64,000 nucleotides of DNA from Platanthera guangdongensis. Taxonomy: Eukaryota > Streptophyta > Magnoliopsida > Asparagales > Orchidaceae. A program made the position numbers and the translations under genes. The DNA lies in assembly GCA_039583875.1 (NCBI GenBank), contig CM077151.1, forward strand, positions 117,467,519 through 117,531,518, written 5' to 3'. Shown here in pieces: positions 22,967-34,464 of this stretch. The notes under the pieces were generated by a model. That model was not told the DNA's origin and did not search any database. It saw only the letters and a program-made list of their open reading frames with translations. Numbering within the stretch: the first letter of the stretch is position 1; each line of letters starts with the position of its first letter.

Positions 22967-24411
22967 ATGACCCGCACCAATCCGTCGCTACTTGTTGATT
23001 TGAACCCAGAAATCGAACGCTTCTTTCGGAGAAACTTACGATTCAGTGGTTCCACTTCTCAAATAGTGGTTGAGGATTCCGATGGTGATTGTAACTTCAA
23101 CTCCGAAGTGGGAGACCCTAACCCAGAGTTTGCCCAGCAAAGGACGATGTCCGATTATGCTCGGCCCAACCTGGAGGGTACAGAAACAAGTATTGTTCGA
23201 CCTGCAATTGCGAACAATAACTTCGAGCTTAAGCCTAGCATCATACAAATGGTGCAGCAATATGTACAGTTCGACGGATTACAAGATGAAGATCCGAACT
23301 TGCATATTGTCAATTTTCTTGAAATCTGTGACACCTTCAAAATAAATGGTGTCTCAGACGATGCTATAAGGCTAAGACTCTTCCCCTTCTCCTTAAGAAC
23401 TAAAGCCAAACAGTGGTTGAGTTCTCTTCCAAGAGGATCAATCACTACTTGGAACATTTTAACTAAAAAGTTTCTCTCTCGTTATTCCCCCGCCCCCCGC
23501 CAAAACTGCTAAGTTAAGAAATGATATAACTTCTTATTCTCAAATTGCTTCTGAGACCCTCTATGACACTTGGGAGAGGTTCAAAGAACTTTTGAGAAGA
23601 TGCCCTCATCATGCTCTGCCTGTATGGTTACAGGTTCAGACATTTTATAATGGGCTAAATTAAGAAACTAAGCAAATGATAGATGCCGCTTCCGCTGGTT
23701 CTTTGGACCACAAAACTCCAGAAGCCACTCTTGAGCTTATCGAGGACATGACGATGAACACTTATCAGTGGAATTCATCTAGGACTCGCCCATCTAAACC
23801 TGCAGGTATCTATGAAGTGGACTCGGTTTTGCAACTGGCCTTGCAAGTGGAAATGTTGAACAAGAAGATTTCGGAGATGACTGCTTCCTCCGCCGCTAAG
23901 GTATATGAAAATGCAAATGCTGCTGCTGTCGAGCAGGTGGATTATCTGGGGAACATACCCAGACCTGCTCAAAATAATTCTGCCAATAATTTTTTTGCTT
24001 TTTCTAATTTTTCCGCACCTCCTCGTTTTAATTCTTTTTCGAACTCTTATAATCCTAGATGGCATAACCATCCAAATTTTTCTTGGAGTAACCCTGCTAA
24101 TGTTGCAAGCCCACCACACGATTTTACACCACCACCACCACCACAACAAAACCAAAATCTTCAAAAAAACCCTCTCTTTGGAAGAAATTTTATCTAGATA
24201 TATAAGCTCGAACGATGCTACTATTAGAAAATTAACAGGGTCGATGAAAAGTTTAGAAAACCAGGTCGGGTAACTTGCCAAGGCTTTTTCCGAGAGACCA
24301 CCTGGAACTCTTCCCTCGAACACTGAACCTAACCCAAGGGAGCATGCAAATGCGATTTCCCTTAGGAGCGGTAAGGTTATTAACGAGCCCACCACCAGGG
24401 AAGAGCCAAAG
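22967..24411 (+). pseudogene. gag: gag of Athila 1, frameshifted
   Basis: It starts at ATG 22967. The capsid domain (Retrotrans_gag) is clear: R-L-R-L-F-P-F-S-L and K-A-K-Q-W-L then F-L-x-R-Y. A C-run near 23490 (CCCCCGCCCCCC) shifts the frame. The continuation has a TAA near 23660, then another shift near 24150 into the frame that also carries the protease, with a further TAA near 24271. The protein order closely matches the intact gag of Athila 2 (34465-35904), which confirms the breaks. Asn/Pro-rich sequence replaces a zinc knuckle, as in Athila 2. Confidence 0.85.
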
Positions 24412-27400
24412 GTGATTGTCCCTCCTGTTATGGAAAAAATTATCGCCGCAGAAAATGATAAATCAACTTTTGAAAATGAAAAATCTACTTTAGATAAAGA
24501 AAAAGATGTTTCTATTTTTTCTGATTTTGGAAAAGAAAATGATGACGTTCAAAATGATGCTCCGGTTGTTATGAAGGAATTTCCGCCACCGCCTTATCCG
24601 GCTCGACTTAGGAAAGAAAAACTAGACGATCAGTACCAACGCTTCCTTGAAACGTTCGAACAAATTCATATTAATTTACCATTTCATGAAGCGATTAGTC
24701 AAATGCCTAAGTATGCAAAATATCTTAAGGATTTATTAACAAACAAGACGAAATTGGAAAATTTATCGCATGTAACCTTAAATGAAGAATGCTCGGCGGT
24801 CGTGAAAAACTCCAATCTTCCTAAAAAGATAAATGATCCGGGTAGTTTTTCCATTCCTTGCGTTTTTGGTGATCTGTTTGTTAAACATGCGTTAGCAGAT
24901 CTAGGAGCGAGCATCAATTTGATGCCCTTTTCTTTATTCAAAAAGCTAGGATTGGGCACTCTGAGCCCTACAAGAATGAGTATCCAGTTAGCCGATAGGT
25001 CGATTAAATATCCGTTAGGCATTGTTGAGGACGTGCTAGTAAAGGTCGAAAAATTCATCTTCCCGGTGGATTTTGTCATTCTCGATATTGAAGAGGACGT
25101 CGAGGTCCCTCTTATCCTTGGTCGACCCTTCCTAGCCACCTCTCGAGCGGTCATCGATGTTAGTAACGGAAAGTTGTTTTTGCGTGTGGGAGATGATGAG
25201 GTCACATTTTCTATCAATCAATCAATGAAAAACTCTTTAAAAAATGATGATTCATGCTATATTCTTGATGTTTTAAATGAAGATTCTTCTCTTTCTCTTT
25301 CTCTTTCTAACATCTCTTCAAATGAATTTTCCTCCTCTTTCTCTGAAATTTCTTCATATGATTTTGAAAACACGGTTATGTCATTACAAGCAAATTTTGA
25401 AAATGATTCTATCTTTGGTAGGAAAAAGTATGAAGATCTTATTTTTGAAAAAGAAAAGAATTTGAAAAACTCTTATGATGAACTGCCCCATCTTGATTTA
25501 AAACCACTCCCTGATCATCTATAATATGCCTTTCTTGAAAAAAATTATAAATTGCCCGTTATAATCTCGGCCTATCTTTCTCAATCCGAAAACGATCAGT
25601 TGATCGAAGTACTACAAAAGCATCGCCGAGATATAGCGTGACAAATTTCCGGCATTTCTGGCATAAGCCCTTCTTTTTGTACTCATAAATATTTTTTGAA
25701 AATAATCCTAAGGGTATAGTCCAACCACAATGTCGTCTCAATCCGAATATGAAATAGGTTGTGAAGGAAGAGGTGCTTAAGTTATTAGATGTGGGGATAA
25801 TTTATCTGATTTCCGATAGTCAGTGGGTATGTCCGGTCCAGGTTGTTCCTAAGAAGGGTGGGATTACAATAGTAACAAACGAAAATAACGACTTAATTCC
25901 AACTAGGACGATAACGGGATGGAGGATGTGCATCGATTACCGTAAGCTAAACGATGTCACTCGAAAAGATCACTTCCCCCTCCCCTTTATCGATCAAATT
26001 TTAGAACGTTTATCCGGGCACAGTTTTTATTGCTTCCTCGACGGTCTCTCGGGGTATTTTCAAATCCCTATCGCACCCGAGGACCAAGAGAAGACAACAT
26101 TCACTTGCCCCTTCGGGACTTTTGCTTATCGTAGAATGCCTTTCGTGTTATGCAACGCACCCGCTACCGGTTTTAAATTGGTAGAAGTGCCACTTTATGG
26201 TGCGTGAAGACTTAGTCCTTGGCCATAAGATTTCCGCTAAGGGAATTGAAGTGGACAAGGCAAAAATTGAAGTAATTGAAAAGTTACCGCCGCCTACAAA
26301 TATTAAAGCGATTAGAAGTTTTTTAGGGCACGCGGGTTTTTATCGACGATTCATTAAAGACTTTTCAAAAATTACTAAGCCTCTCACCCACCTTCTCGAA
26401 AAAGAAACTCCTTTCATTTTTATGAATCTTGTCTCGCTGCGTTTGAATTAATTAAATCCTAGCTTATAAATGCTCCTATTATGATCGCCCCAGTTTGGGA
26501 TTTACCATTCGAAATAATGTGTGATGCGAGTAGTCATGCGGTAGGTGCGGTTCTAGGACAACGAATTGCTAAGAACTTTCATCCGATTTTTTATGCTAGT
26601 AAAACTCTAACTTCTGCACAATAAATTTACACCACGACGGAGAGAACTTTTAGCCGTTATTTTTGCTTTTGATAAATTCTGACCGTACGTTACTCTTGCG
26701 AAATTTATTGTTTGCACGGATCATTTCGCTTTGAAGTACCTCCTTTCTAAACCGGATGCCAAGCCGCGTCTTATTCGCTGGATCCTCTTACTTCAAGAAT
26801 TTGGCTTGGAGATTCGAGATAAGAAAGGAGCGGAAAACCTAGCGGCTGATCATCTCTCTCGTCTTGAAAATCCTGAACTCGATAGTTTAAATGAAAATTT
26901 TATTAATGACTCTTTTCCGGATGAACGTCTTTTAAGCATTTCTTCTTCTACCCCCTGGTTTGGCGATCTGGCCAATTATCTTGTGTCCCGGGCCCTTCCA
27001 AAAGAATACTCTTCTCACCAAAAGAAGAAATTCTTTTCGGAGTTGAAGTATTATTTTTGGGAGGACCCCTTTTTATTTCGCATTTGTGCGGATCAGGTGG
27101 TTAGAAGATGTGTTTCCCGGGAAGAAGGTCAACAAATTTTAAAACATGTTCATGAAGGTCCGACTGGCGGGCACTTTCAAGCAAACCGCACTGCACACAA
27201 AGTACCTAGTGTTGGCTTCTATTGGCCAAGCATATTTAAAGATGCACAAATCTTTGTGGGCGGGTGCGATCGGTGCCAGCGGACTAGAAACATCTCTAAT
27301 AAAAATGAAATGGAGCAACATTATTTTCTCGGATGCGAAGTTTTTGATTTGTGGGGCATAGAATTTGTCGGCCCATTTCCCTCAAGTTTCGGAAATAAAT

Positions 27401-28235
27401 ACATTTTAGTCGCCGTAGAATATGTATCTAGGTGGGCGGAGGCCCAAGCTTTACCAAGTAATGACGCTCGCATAGTCATAAATTTCTTAAAAAAATTATA
27501 TTCTCGTTTTGGCTTTCCTCGCGCGATCATTAGTTATAGGGGGAGCCACTTTTGTAACGCCCAACTAGCTAAGGTTTTAACTAAATATGGCGTTACGCAT
27601 AAATTATCCACCGCTTATCACCCCCAAACTAACGGTTAGGTCGAGGTAGTCAATCGAGAACTAAAGAGAATTTTGGAAAAAACCGTCTCTGCTTCTCGTA
27701 AAGATTGGTCCTTAAAATTAGACGATGCTCTTTGGGCCTATCGGACAGCGTACAAGACCGCCATCGGTTGTACTCCTTTCCGATTGGTCTATTGAAAATC
27801 GTGTCATCTTCCGATAGAAGTGGAACACCGAGCGTATTGGGCGATAAATTTTTTTAATTTCGATCCGCACTCAGTCAGCGAGCATAGGAAAAATCAATTG
27901 AATGCACTCGATGAATGGAGAGCGTACGCTTACGAAAATAACAAGCTGTATAAAAAACGCACGAAACTTTATCACGATAAGAACCTGCGCCACCCTAAAA
28001 CGTTTAAACCAGGCGATCAGGTTCTTCTTTTTAATTCGCGTTTATGTCTCTTCCCTGGAAAACTGAAATCTCGTTGGTCTGGACCTTTTACGGTCAAATA
28101 GGTTTTTCCTTATGGCACTGTGCTACTCTCGCACCCGGCTAAGGGTGATTTTAAAGTAAATGGCCATCGCTTAAAGTTATATTTTTCAAATGATTATGTA
28201 TCTCCTGCCGCGGAACAACTTTTATTTCTATCGTA
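24412..28235 (+). pseudogene. pol: pro-pol of Athila 1, multiply broken
   Basis: Protease: D-L-G-A-S at 24898-24912, inside the longest open frame (24412-25524). RT begins about 25740 (C-I-D-Y-R-K-L-N near 25931; P-F-G-T-F-A-Y-R-R-M-P). At about 26172 the sequence jumps from the C-N-A-P-A-T segment to the much later V-L-N-W region, deleting the catalytic F-x-D-D block. RNase H (26480-26890) carries several stops. Integrase has its zinc finger near 27140-27290, but the first catalytic Asp is Glu (GAA, 27361-27363) and the second is Tyr (TAT, 27535-27537). Stops follow at 27637 (TAG), about 27793 (TGA) and 28099 (TAG). The last stop is TAA 28233-28235. Inactive. Confidence 0.88.
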
Positions 28236-30138
28236 ATGTTTTCTTTCATGCAACTTTCTTTTATGTTGGACATTTCGTTTTATTCTAAGACTTTTCTTAA
28301 TATTATTCGAACTATAAATTATTGTAATAAAGAACAATCTTGGGCACCTGCCCACGGACTCTATTTTTTTCTGCTTTTATTTTGCTCTTCCTTCCGGAGG
28401 CCAACCAAGCAAGTTCGTGACCGCCGCTCCAACATTGCTGATATAAAGATGGATCAAGTCAAACTGCTGGCGATCAAGTGCACTAAATGGCAAGCATGGG
28501 GGAGCGACATCCGCCTTCATCTCACAAACCCGGGGAAGTCCTGTTTTTTTTTTTAATTTTCATTTACTTTTTGCATTTTTCTCTCCTTCTCAGTCTCCTT
28601 CTCGTTTTTCTTTTTGTTTATTTCATTGAGGACAATGAAAAATCTAAGTTTGGGGGAGAGTTTAGTTAGTTTCTCTTTTTCCTTTTTCTTTCAAAAAAAA
28701 ATTCTAAAAAAATTAGCATAGTTTTGTTAAGCTTCTTTAGTATTGCTTTTATTTTAGCCTTTTAAAAAATCAAAAAAAAGAAAAAAATCTATAAAAAAAA
28801 GAAAAATCCAAAACAACTGCTACAATCTATTTGAAAAACAAAATTTAAAATTATTTCCATCTTTATTTTTATGTTTCTTCTAGTGATGTGTAGGCTCGTG
28901 CGGTTCCTTAGTTCTATTTAGATTTCTTTGAAATAGTTTCCTAAATTTATCAGTTTAACATAGCTTAGTTTTACTAGTTTCTTTTTCTTAAATATAGGCA
29001 TCCGTTTTTTACATTATAAGTTAGCAATTTGTAGTTATGTCTTTTTATTTACGAATGGTTGCTAGGTAATATTAGCTCTTTTCATTTGTGGGGTAGTCTT
29101 TCTTGGTGTCTAGAACTTGTCCCTAGCGACTCTCGAAACATTTGCGTCGTTTTTACGTACTTTAGAAATGATTTAGGCCACCCTTTGACTAGTTTGAGCT
29201 TTTCTTGCCCACCAACAAATTTACCATTGCAAAATAATTTTGGGGCCTTTTTCCATGTTTCTTTGTTTTTAGCTCCACCTTTCATTTCATCATTTCACAA
29301 AAGCCAAAATGTCTTTCCTATTTCACACTAAACTTTGAGCTTAAATATCTTTTTTGTGAAGGGTTATATCTTTGAAATGAAAAGGAGTGTTTAAAGCTTA
29401 TATTTGAAGCTTTCCTTAAAAAGTTATTAAAGAAAAAAAATTATTACTATAAAAAAATGTGTGAAATCAATAAAAAAGAAAAAAAATGAAGTTTATTTGT
29501 GGCCAATTTATGAAAAGAAAAAAAGTTCATGGCCTTTGTTTGTTAGTTTGAATTGGAAAATGATGTACTTGTCATTTCTCATTTCTCTTCATGTTTTTAT
29601 TTTTGAGCTCAACCTTGGTTTAGTGTTTAATCCCTCATGTTTATCCTTGTTTTCATTTCCTAATCATTTACCTAAGCCAAGTTTTAACGCATACTAGAAG
29701 TCCTATTAATCTTTAGAACGTAAATTTGTGTAGTGGAGAGAGTGTGAACGGACAAGCCTATGGACACCATCATTGATGGATTTCTTTGGAGGTTATCTTG
29801 AGGTGATTTAGGGTTAATTGTTATTCTAACAACCTAGTAGTTCGTTAATGCGCCGTTTATTTAGAATTTCTACTTTTGTTTCTCTTATTTTCATTAATTT
29901 TGGATGCCTTGTTTTAAGATTTAGAAATGTGTAAATTTTCTTTATGTTCGAATGATATTTTTAGGTCTCCACTTTCAAGTTTTCTATTGTGCACTTCTCA
30001 CCCCACTAGTTGTTGACATAGGAATTAGGATAGTTTAATTTTTCATGTTTTGTTTTTCTTAATTATGTAACCTAAATCTTCTTTGTTTACTTTTCCCTAG
30101 TTTTTAATTCTATTTGCTTGGGGGCAAGCAAATACACT
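28236..30138 (+). other. Athila 1 region between pol and 3' LTR, no gene seen
   Basis: 1.9 kb, T- and A-rich. In some Athila elements an env-like ORF sits here; none is visible. A small inverted repeat TGGGC-ACCT-GCCCA is at 28341-28354, at the same place as a hairpin in Athila 2. A first purine-rich box lies at 28646-28660. Confidence 0.7.
28646..28660 (+). other. Upstream purine-rich box of Athila 1
   Basis: AAGTTTGGGGGAGAG after GAGGACAATG. Athila 2 has the equivalent, GCGGACAATG...AAGCTTGTGGGAGG, at about 36467-36494. It could be a second priming site. Confidence 0.5.
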
Positions 30139-30152
30139 AGCATGGGGGAATT
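30139..30152 (+). other. Polypurine tract, Athila 1
   Basis: AGCATGGGGGAATT abuts the 3' LTR start TGATGACT. Confidence 0.85.
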
Positions 30153-31876
30153 TGATGACTAATTTTAGTAATCGCTTTTTGGGTAGTTTAGTATTCATAA
30201 ATATTAGGTTTTAATATAGTGTTATCTATTTACATGCTTAATTATGTTGTTATTTTATTTTAATGTTTGATGTTATAATATAAAAATCGATAGTTTATTG
30301 TATGTATTCTTGTCATATTATGTTATGATTGTTGTATTATTTTATGTTATAAAAAAAATAAAACTAATGTTTGTTTTGCTTTGTTGTTTGTAGGTTCAAG
30401 TCCGAGTAGCCCTCATCAAAGCCCACATGTTGCAGCACAACTACAAGCCTACATGGAGCAGCTCGGCCACTCTTGGTGCAGCCTACATGGAGCAGCCCGA
30501 CCACTCTTGGTGCAGCCTACATGGAGTAGCCCGACCCCTCCTTCATTGATCCAGCCCGAGCTCTCTTCTTGGTGCAGCCCGGCCTCCTCCCCACTTCAAA
30601 GATAAAACAGCCCACTTCAAGGATGAAGCAGCCCAAGCTCCTCTTCAGCCCAAAACCGTGAGCATGCACCTTGCCACCTTGGCATGGCCGGCTCCCTCTC
30701 TCCTTTTCATCAATTCCTTTTTCACATTTCTCTCCCCACACATACATACACCTTGCCACCTTGGCATGGCCGGCCACCCTCCTCTTTCATCCCCCTTATT
30801 TATTTTATTTTCTCTTTTCATTCTCATTTAAGGCCATGCAATGAATCTCATCCTCTCCCCCTCCCTTCATTAAATGAAATGCATGCACCCTCTCCCCATA
30901 CACATGGCCGGCCACCCCCCTTGCCTCCTCCTCTTCATTCCCATCTAGAATATTCCCTCCTCATCTATAAAAGGCACCATGGTCTCATGCTTTAAGAGTT
31001 AGATTTTGGAGAGAGCAAGTGGAGAGTACAAGTCAAGAGAGCTTTTGTTGCAATTTTATTTCTTAGTTTACCTTGTTGCAATTTTTTTCGTTGAAGTAAT
31101 TTAGTATTGTTTTGTTTAGCATTGTGTACTCTTTCGTTTAGTATCAATAAAATGAAATTTTCTTCTCTTTTCATTGTTATCTCCTTTTCCAATATGCGTA
31201 GCTAATCTTCTCTTAGCCTTCGATCGTGAGGATCCATAAAATGAGATGAGTGTTTCTTTTATTTCATAGTTTTATTTTTGCTTAATTTTAATCAATCCTT
31301 CATTGATTTTTATTTTGTCGACTTCGTATTTCCGGTATACGGTAGTAGGCTTGGGATCTCATATTTAAGTAGCCGAGAGGCTCATGAATGTGAAAGATCA
31401 CACAAAGAAGGAAGGAGTTGAATGCAACCCGAGAGATAGGATGACGTAAATCTTCGGGATTGGAGTCAAATCCAATAGTGCGGGTCACCTCGATAATGCG
31501 GCTTTAGGCCTTTTTGACTTGAAAGAGATTTCAGTCAAAACGTCTATAAGTCAGGGGATTTAATTCTCTAGCGAGATTATTTCCAAATTTCGGATCCGTC
31601 ACGGTCGAGTATGATTTGCAAATTTAAAACTATGCCTTTTCATCCCTCTCATTTCATTTTATGGCGAATCTTCGATCGAATGCTAGCTTTTTATTATAAA
31701 GTTTTTCGTCTAAAAAATTATCTTTCGTTTTAGTTTAAAAATTCTCAAAACCTATTTTCTTTCGGTTGGATAATAGTTCAAGCGTGAGTAGCAGTATTTG
31801 ACAATACTGTGTTTAAATACGACCTTGATACTACAATTCGACAGGTACACTTGCATGTTCGGGTTTTAGCCCATCA
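30153..31876 (+). repeat. 3' LTR of Athila 1
   Basis: 1,724 bases, closely similar to 21078-22799. It ends ...TTAGCCCATCA before the CACCT duplication. Confidence 0.92.
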
Positions 31877-32195
31877 CACCTAGGATGTGTACAGAGGCAT
31901 ATGGGAGGTCTAGGCTTGGTAGTGTGATACCCGCCTAGGAGTGGAGATGCCCGCTCCACTGCCGTCGTAGCGACAACGGTGGTACCAGAGAGTGATGCTA
32001 GCTCCGAAAAGTGGGAACTAAAGGTCTTTGATCACAGAGTCGTGTGCGTGAGTTGCACTTGCATGAACCATAATACACATGCATATCATGCATTCATAAC
32101 TAGGTCATACGCACCATGGATCCTAATCATATATATTAGTATGGACTCTTTTATACGATAAGTTATATTTCTGGAAACCTTAACGTACAACCCCG
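31877..32195 (+). repeat. 3' LTR of Tekay copy 1, segment 4
   Basis: It resumes after Athila 1 and aligns with 58795-59100 of copy 2: a ...GGCTTGGTAGTGTG...ACCCGCCTAGGAGTGG... block, then ...GTGTGCGTGAGTTGCACTTG.... It stops near 32195, where the Tat element begins. No gene. Confidence 0.8.
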
Positions 32196-32354
32196 TGTTC
32201 GTCGAGCAGGCCACACCAAGCCAGGAGAGTGAACCAGGTCGCATGGCCTGCATCGAAACATCATGCGAGGGGGAGGTGGCAGGAGGCCAGCTCGCTCTCA
32301 CCGAGGCCGGGCGGGCGAGCTACGCGAGTTGACCCCTTCACCCCTCTCGCTCGC

Positions 32355-32450
32355 TCAGCATTCGTCGAGCAGAGTTTGGGTCGACATTCGTCGAGCAGAT
32401 CTTTTCGATCGGTAATCATCGAACTAGTATTCGCGGGTGGGTTCGACGAG
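32355..32450. repeat. Short TCGTCGA motif cluster in the Tat LTR
   Basis: CATTCGTCGAGCAG twice, plus GGTCGACATT, CATCGAAC and GTTCGACGAG, within 95 bases. This resembles the arrays of elements A and C, and it also lies upstream of the TATA box. Confidence 0.65.
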
Positions 32451-32775
32451 CCCAGATCTACAAGCCGCTTAAATGGTCACAGTGGCCGCCAGCCCGCTCC
32501 TCTACATGCGACTGGGCTGCATGTCCGCCTCGGTAGAGGATTGGCGGGTCGCAGTGGCCCGGCTCGCGCCCGCCCAAGATGAGTAGGCGAGCCGCTAGAG
32601 CCAGGTCGCTTGATAATACGGTTTATAGTCAATTTTATTAGGGTATTTTCAGGGTTTCAAATCAAATCATGTCTTGTAAAGTGCTTATTTTGATTCACCT
32701 TTGTATATATTTTTGCCGCTAATGCGTTTTTCTACTTTTTGCAGGTTTTCACGGCTTTCAGCCAAATTTTGCTGT

Positions 32776-33160
32776 GACACGCCCCCTGGTCACGCCCTAC
32801 CCGGGCGTGTACCTAGGGCGTGTAACCCAGAGGAATGAAGCAATTGGTTCGAAACTACATTCCATGGAAACTTAGTGTACACGCCCTCTGTCACGCCCGT
32901 GTCACATCCGACACGGGCGTGTTCTAGAGGCGTGTCCCCAGGTTCCGAGGAATCGCCGCAACGCGCTCGTTTTTCCCGCTCCACCGTCGCACCGAATGTG
33001 TCACGCCCCCGGGTCACGCCCGACCCAGGCGTGACATATGGGCCTGTACTTCAACAACCACGCCCGTCAACTCCAGCAGTTAATTTCAGCACGAAAAAGT
33101 CGCACCGACCGTGTCACGCCCCAGGTACACGCCCTACCAGGGCGTGTCAGGGGGCGTGAC
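32776..33160. repeat. U3 array of CACGCCC / GGGCGTG hairpins, Athila 2
   Basis: Four clear stems. CACGCCC/GGGCGTG (32791-32809). CACGCCCGTGTC with GACACGGGCGTG (32892-32921, 12-base arms, 6-base loop). GTCACGCC/GGCGTGAC (33013-33035). ACACGCCC/GGGCGTGT (33127-33147). The right LTR copy (38099-38485) keeps some stems and has lost others by C-to-T changes. Confidence 0.9.
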
Positions 33161-33177
33161 CCCTCACGAAAAAAAGC

Positions 33178-33185
33178 TATAAATT
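33178..33185 (+). promoter_or_regulatory. TATA box, Athila 2 left LTR
   Basis: TATAAATT, about 30 bases after the last U3 hairpin. Right LTR copy at 38501-38508. Confidence 0.65.
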
Positions 33186-34326
33186 GAGCCATTCCCCAAG
33201 GGTTCAGGACACACTTTGGCTGAGAGGGGGAGGTTATGCCCCTCTGTTTAATGTTCCTTTTATGCTCTTCCTCTCTCGCTTTGTATTTTCCTTAATCCTA
33301 GTTAGTTAATCTTTTGTAATAGCTTTTATTAATGCTTTAGTTGCTAATGATAGGGACAGAATAGGATTTCAATTCCATGCACTTGTAATCTCGTTCAATT
33401 TCATGCTGTAAGCTCTTCTTAATTTTAATAAAAGTGCTCTTGTTTTCTTCTCTTTACTACTTTGTGTCGTTATGCTTTACTACTCATCCCCCCTCTTCCA
33501 CCTCACCATGATTAACTAATTCTCCATGTACTCGATCTTGATGATCCGAGGTTCGAGTGATTAAGTTATGATGCTTTGAATCTTACCTTTCCTTTTTAGG
33601 GTTTAGTCTTGAATTAATCTTGATTTATCAAGGATTGGAGGTATATCATCGATATATACTCTCCACCTTTGCTTCATTCTGGGCTAGCCGAGAGGCCGAA
33701 AGTTTGAAATGAGCACTCAAGAGTAAAGGGAGTTGTTCGCACCCCTCGAGAGAGGCAGACGTTCAATTCTCCCGGATTGGAGTAAAATCCAATAGAGGGG
33801 TTCGTAGCATAAAGCGGGTTTTAGGCCTCCGATTCGGACGAAAGTTCAGTCAGACCTTCCTAAACTCAGATGGGCATGACTTCGAGAGAACCATGTTCTT
33901 GCTTTTAGCACCTCCGCGGTCAAGGTCTTTTGCCTTATTAATTGAAAAAGTTTATTACTGCATCTTTTGATCAACTTAAGCTGAGGTGATTCTCGATCGA
34001 GTACTATCGCTTAATCATCATTTAGCTTTTCTCAAAATTGCAACCCTAAACATTCTCACTTCTCTAATTTAGTAAGCAACCCCAAAACAACTTTTAATTG
34101 ATAAGATAATAGTAACTCCTTGAAGTAGAAGTACTCAATTCGCCTCGGGTAATACGACCTTGATATTGAACTTAATATCCTATACTATATGCGACAAGGT
34201 ATACTTGCCTTATTCGAATATAGAATCGGAGAACATCTCACAACTACACCTTCACCTTCTTCTCCCTTAACTTTGTCTTCTCCACGCATAACCCCTTCTC
34301 CGCTAAATAATTTTATATCAAGTTTT

Positions 34327-34344
34327 TGGCGTCGTTGCCGGGGA
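34327..34344 (+). other. Primer binding site, Athila 2
   Basis: TGGCGTCGTTGCCGGGGA; one base differs from the Athila 1 site (C to T at position 6). Confidence 0.88.
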
Positions 34345-34464
34345 CTCATGTTTTGATATTTTGAAAAAAGGATAGCTATTAATTTTATCGTTTTTCCTTT
34401 TCTCTCGCTCTCGTAATAGTTTTATCTCTTCCCCCCCCCCCCCTCTTTCTCCCTTTTTAAGTGT

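Larger units (their letters stand above)
21078..31876 (+). mobile_element. Athila 1: Ty3-gypsy Athila retrotransposon, complete outline, decayed coding
   Basis: 10,799 bases with perfect CACCT duplications (21073-21077, 31877-31881). LTRs of 1,722 and 1,724 bases start TGATGACTAA. The primer site TGGCGCCGTTGCCGGGGA (tRNA-Asp type) and the protease motif D-L-G-A-S are Athila features. gag and pol are frameshifted, RT has lost its active-site segment and integrase has lost both Asp. No env ORF is seen in the 1.9 kb after pol. Confidence 0.92.
1..32195 (+). mobile_element. Tekay/Del-type Ty3-gypsy chromovirus, copy 1, with four nested insertions
   Basis: The 5' LTR is cut by the window edge, so only its last 153 bases are present. 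Then come a primer site, gag, pol in the order protease-RT-RNase H-integrase-chromodomain, and a 3' LTR starting TGTAACATCCCA at 5063. The C-terminal chromodomain and the TGTAACATCCC...TCTTACA LTR ends point to the Tekay (Del) lineage. The 3' LTR is split by elements A, B, Athila 1 and the Tat element. Its pieces line up in order with the uninterrupted 5' LTR of copy 2 (54842-59838). About 740 bases of LTR end are unaccounted for and should lie right of the Tat insertion. Coding capacity is dead. Confidence 0.85.
32611..34320 (+). repeat. 5' LTR of Athila 2
   Basis: 1,710 bases, matching 37934-39643 with scattered differences, several at CpG sites. U3 carries the CACGCCC hairpin array directly before the TATA box. 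Confidence 0.92.
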
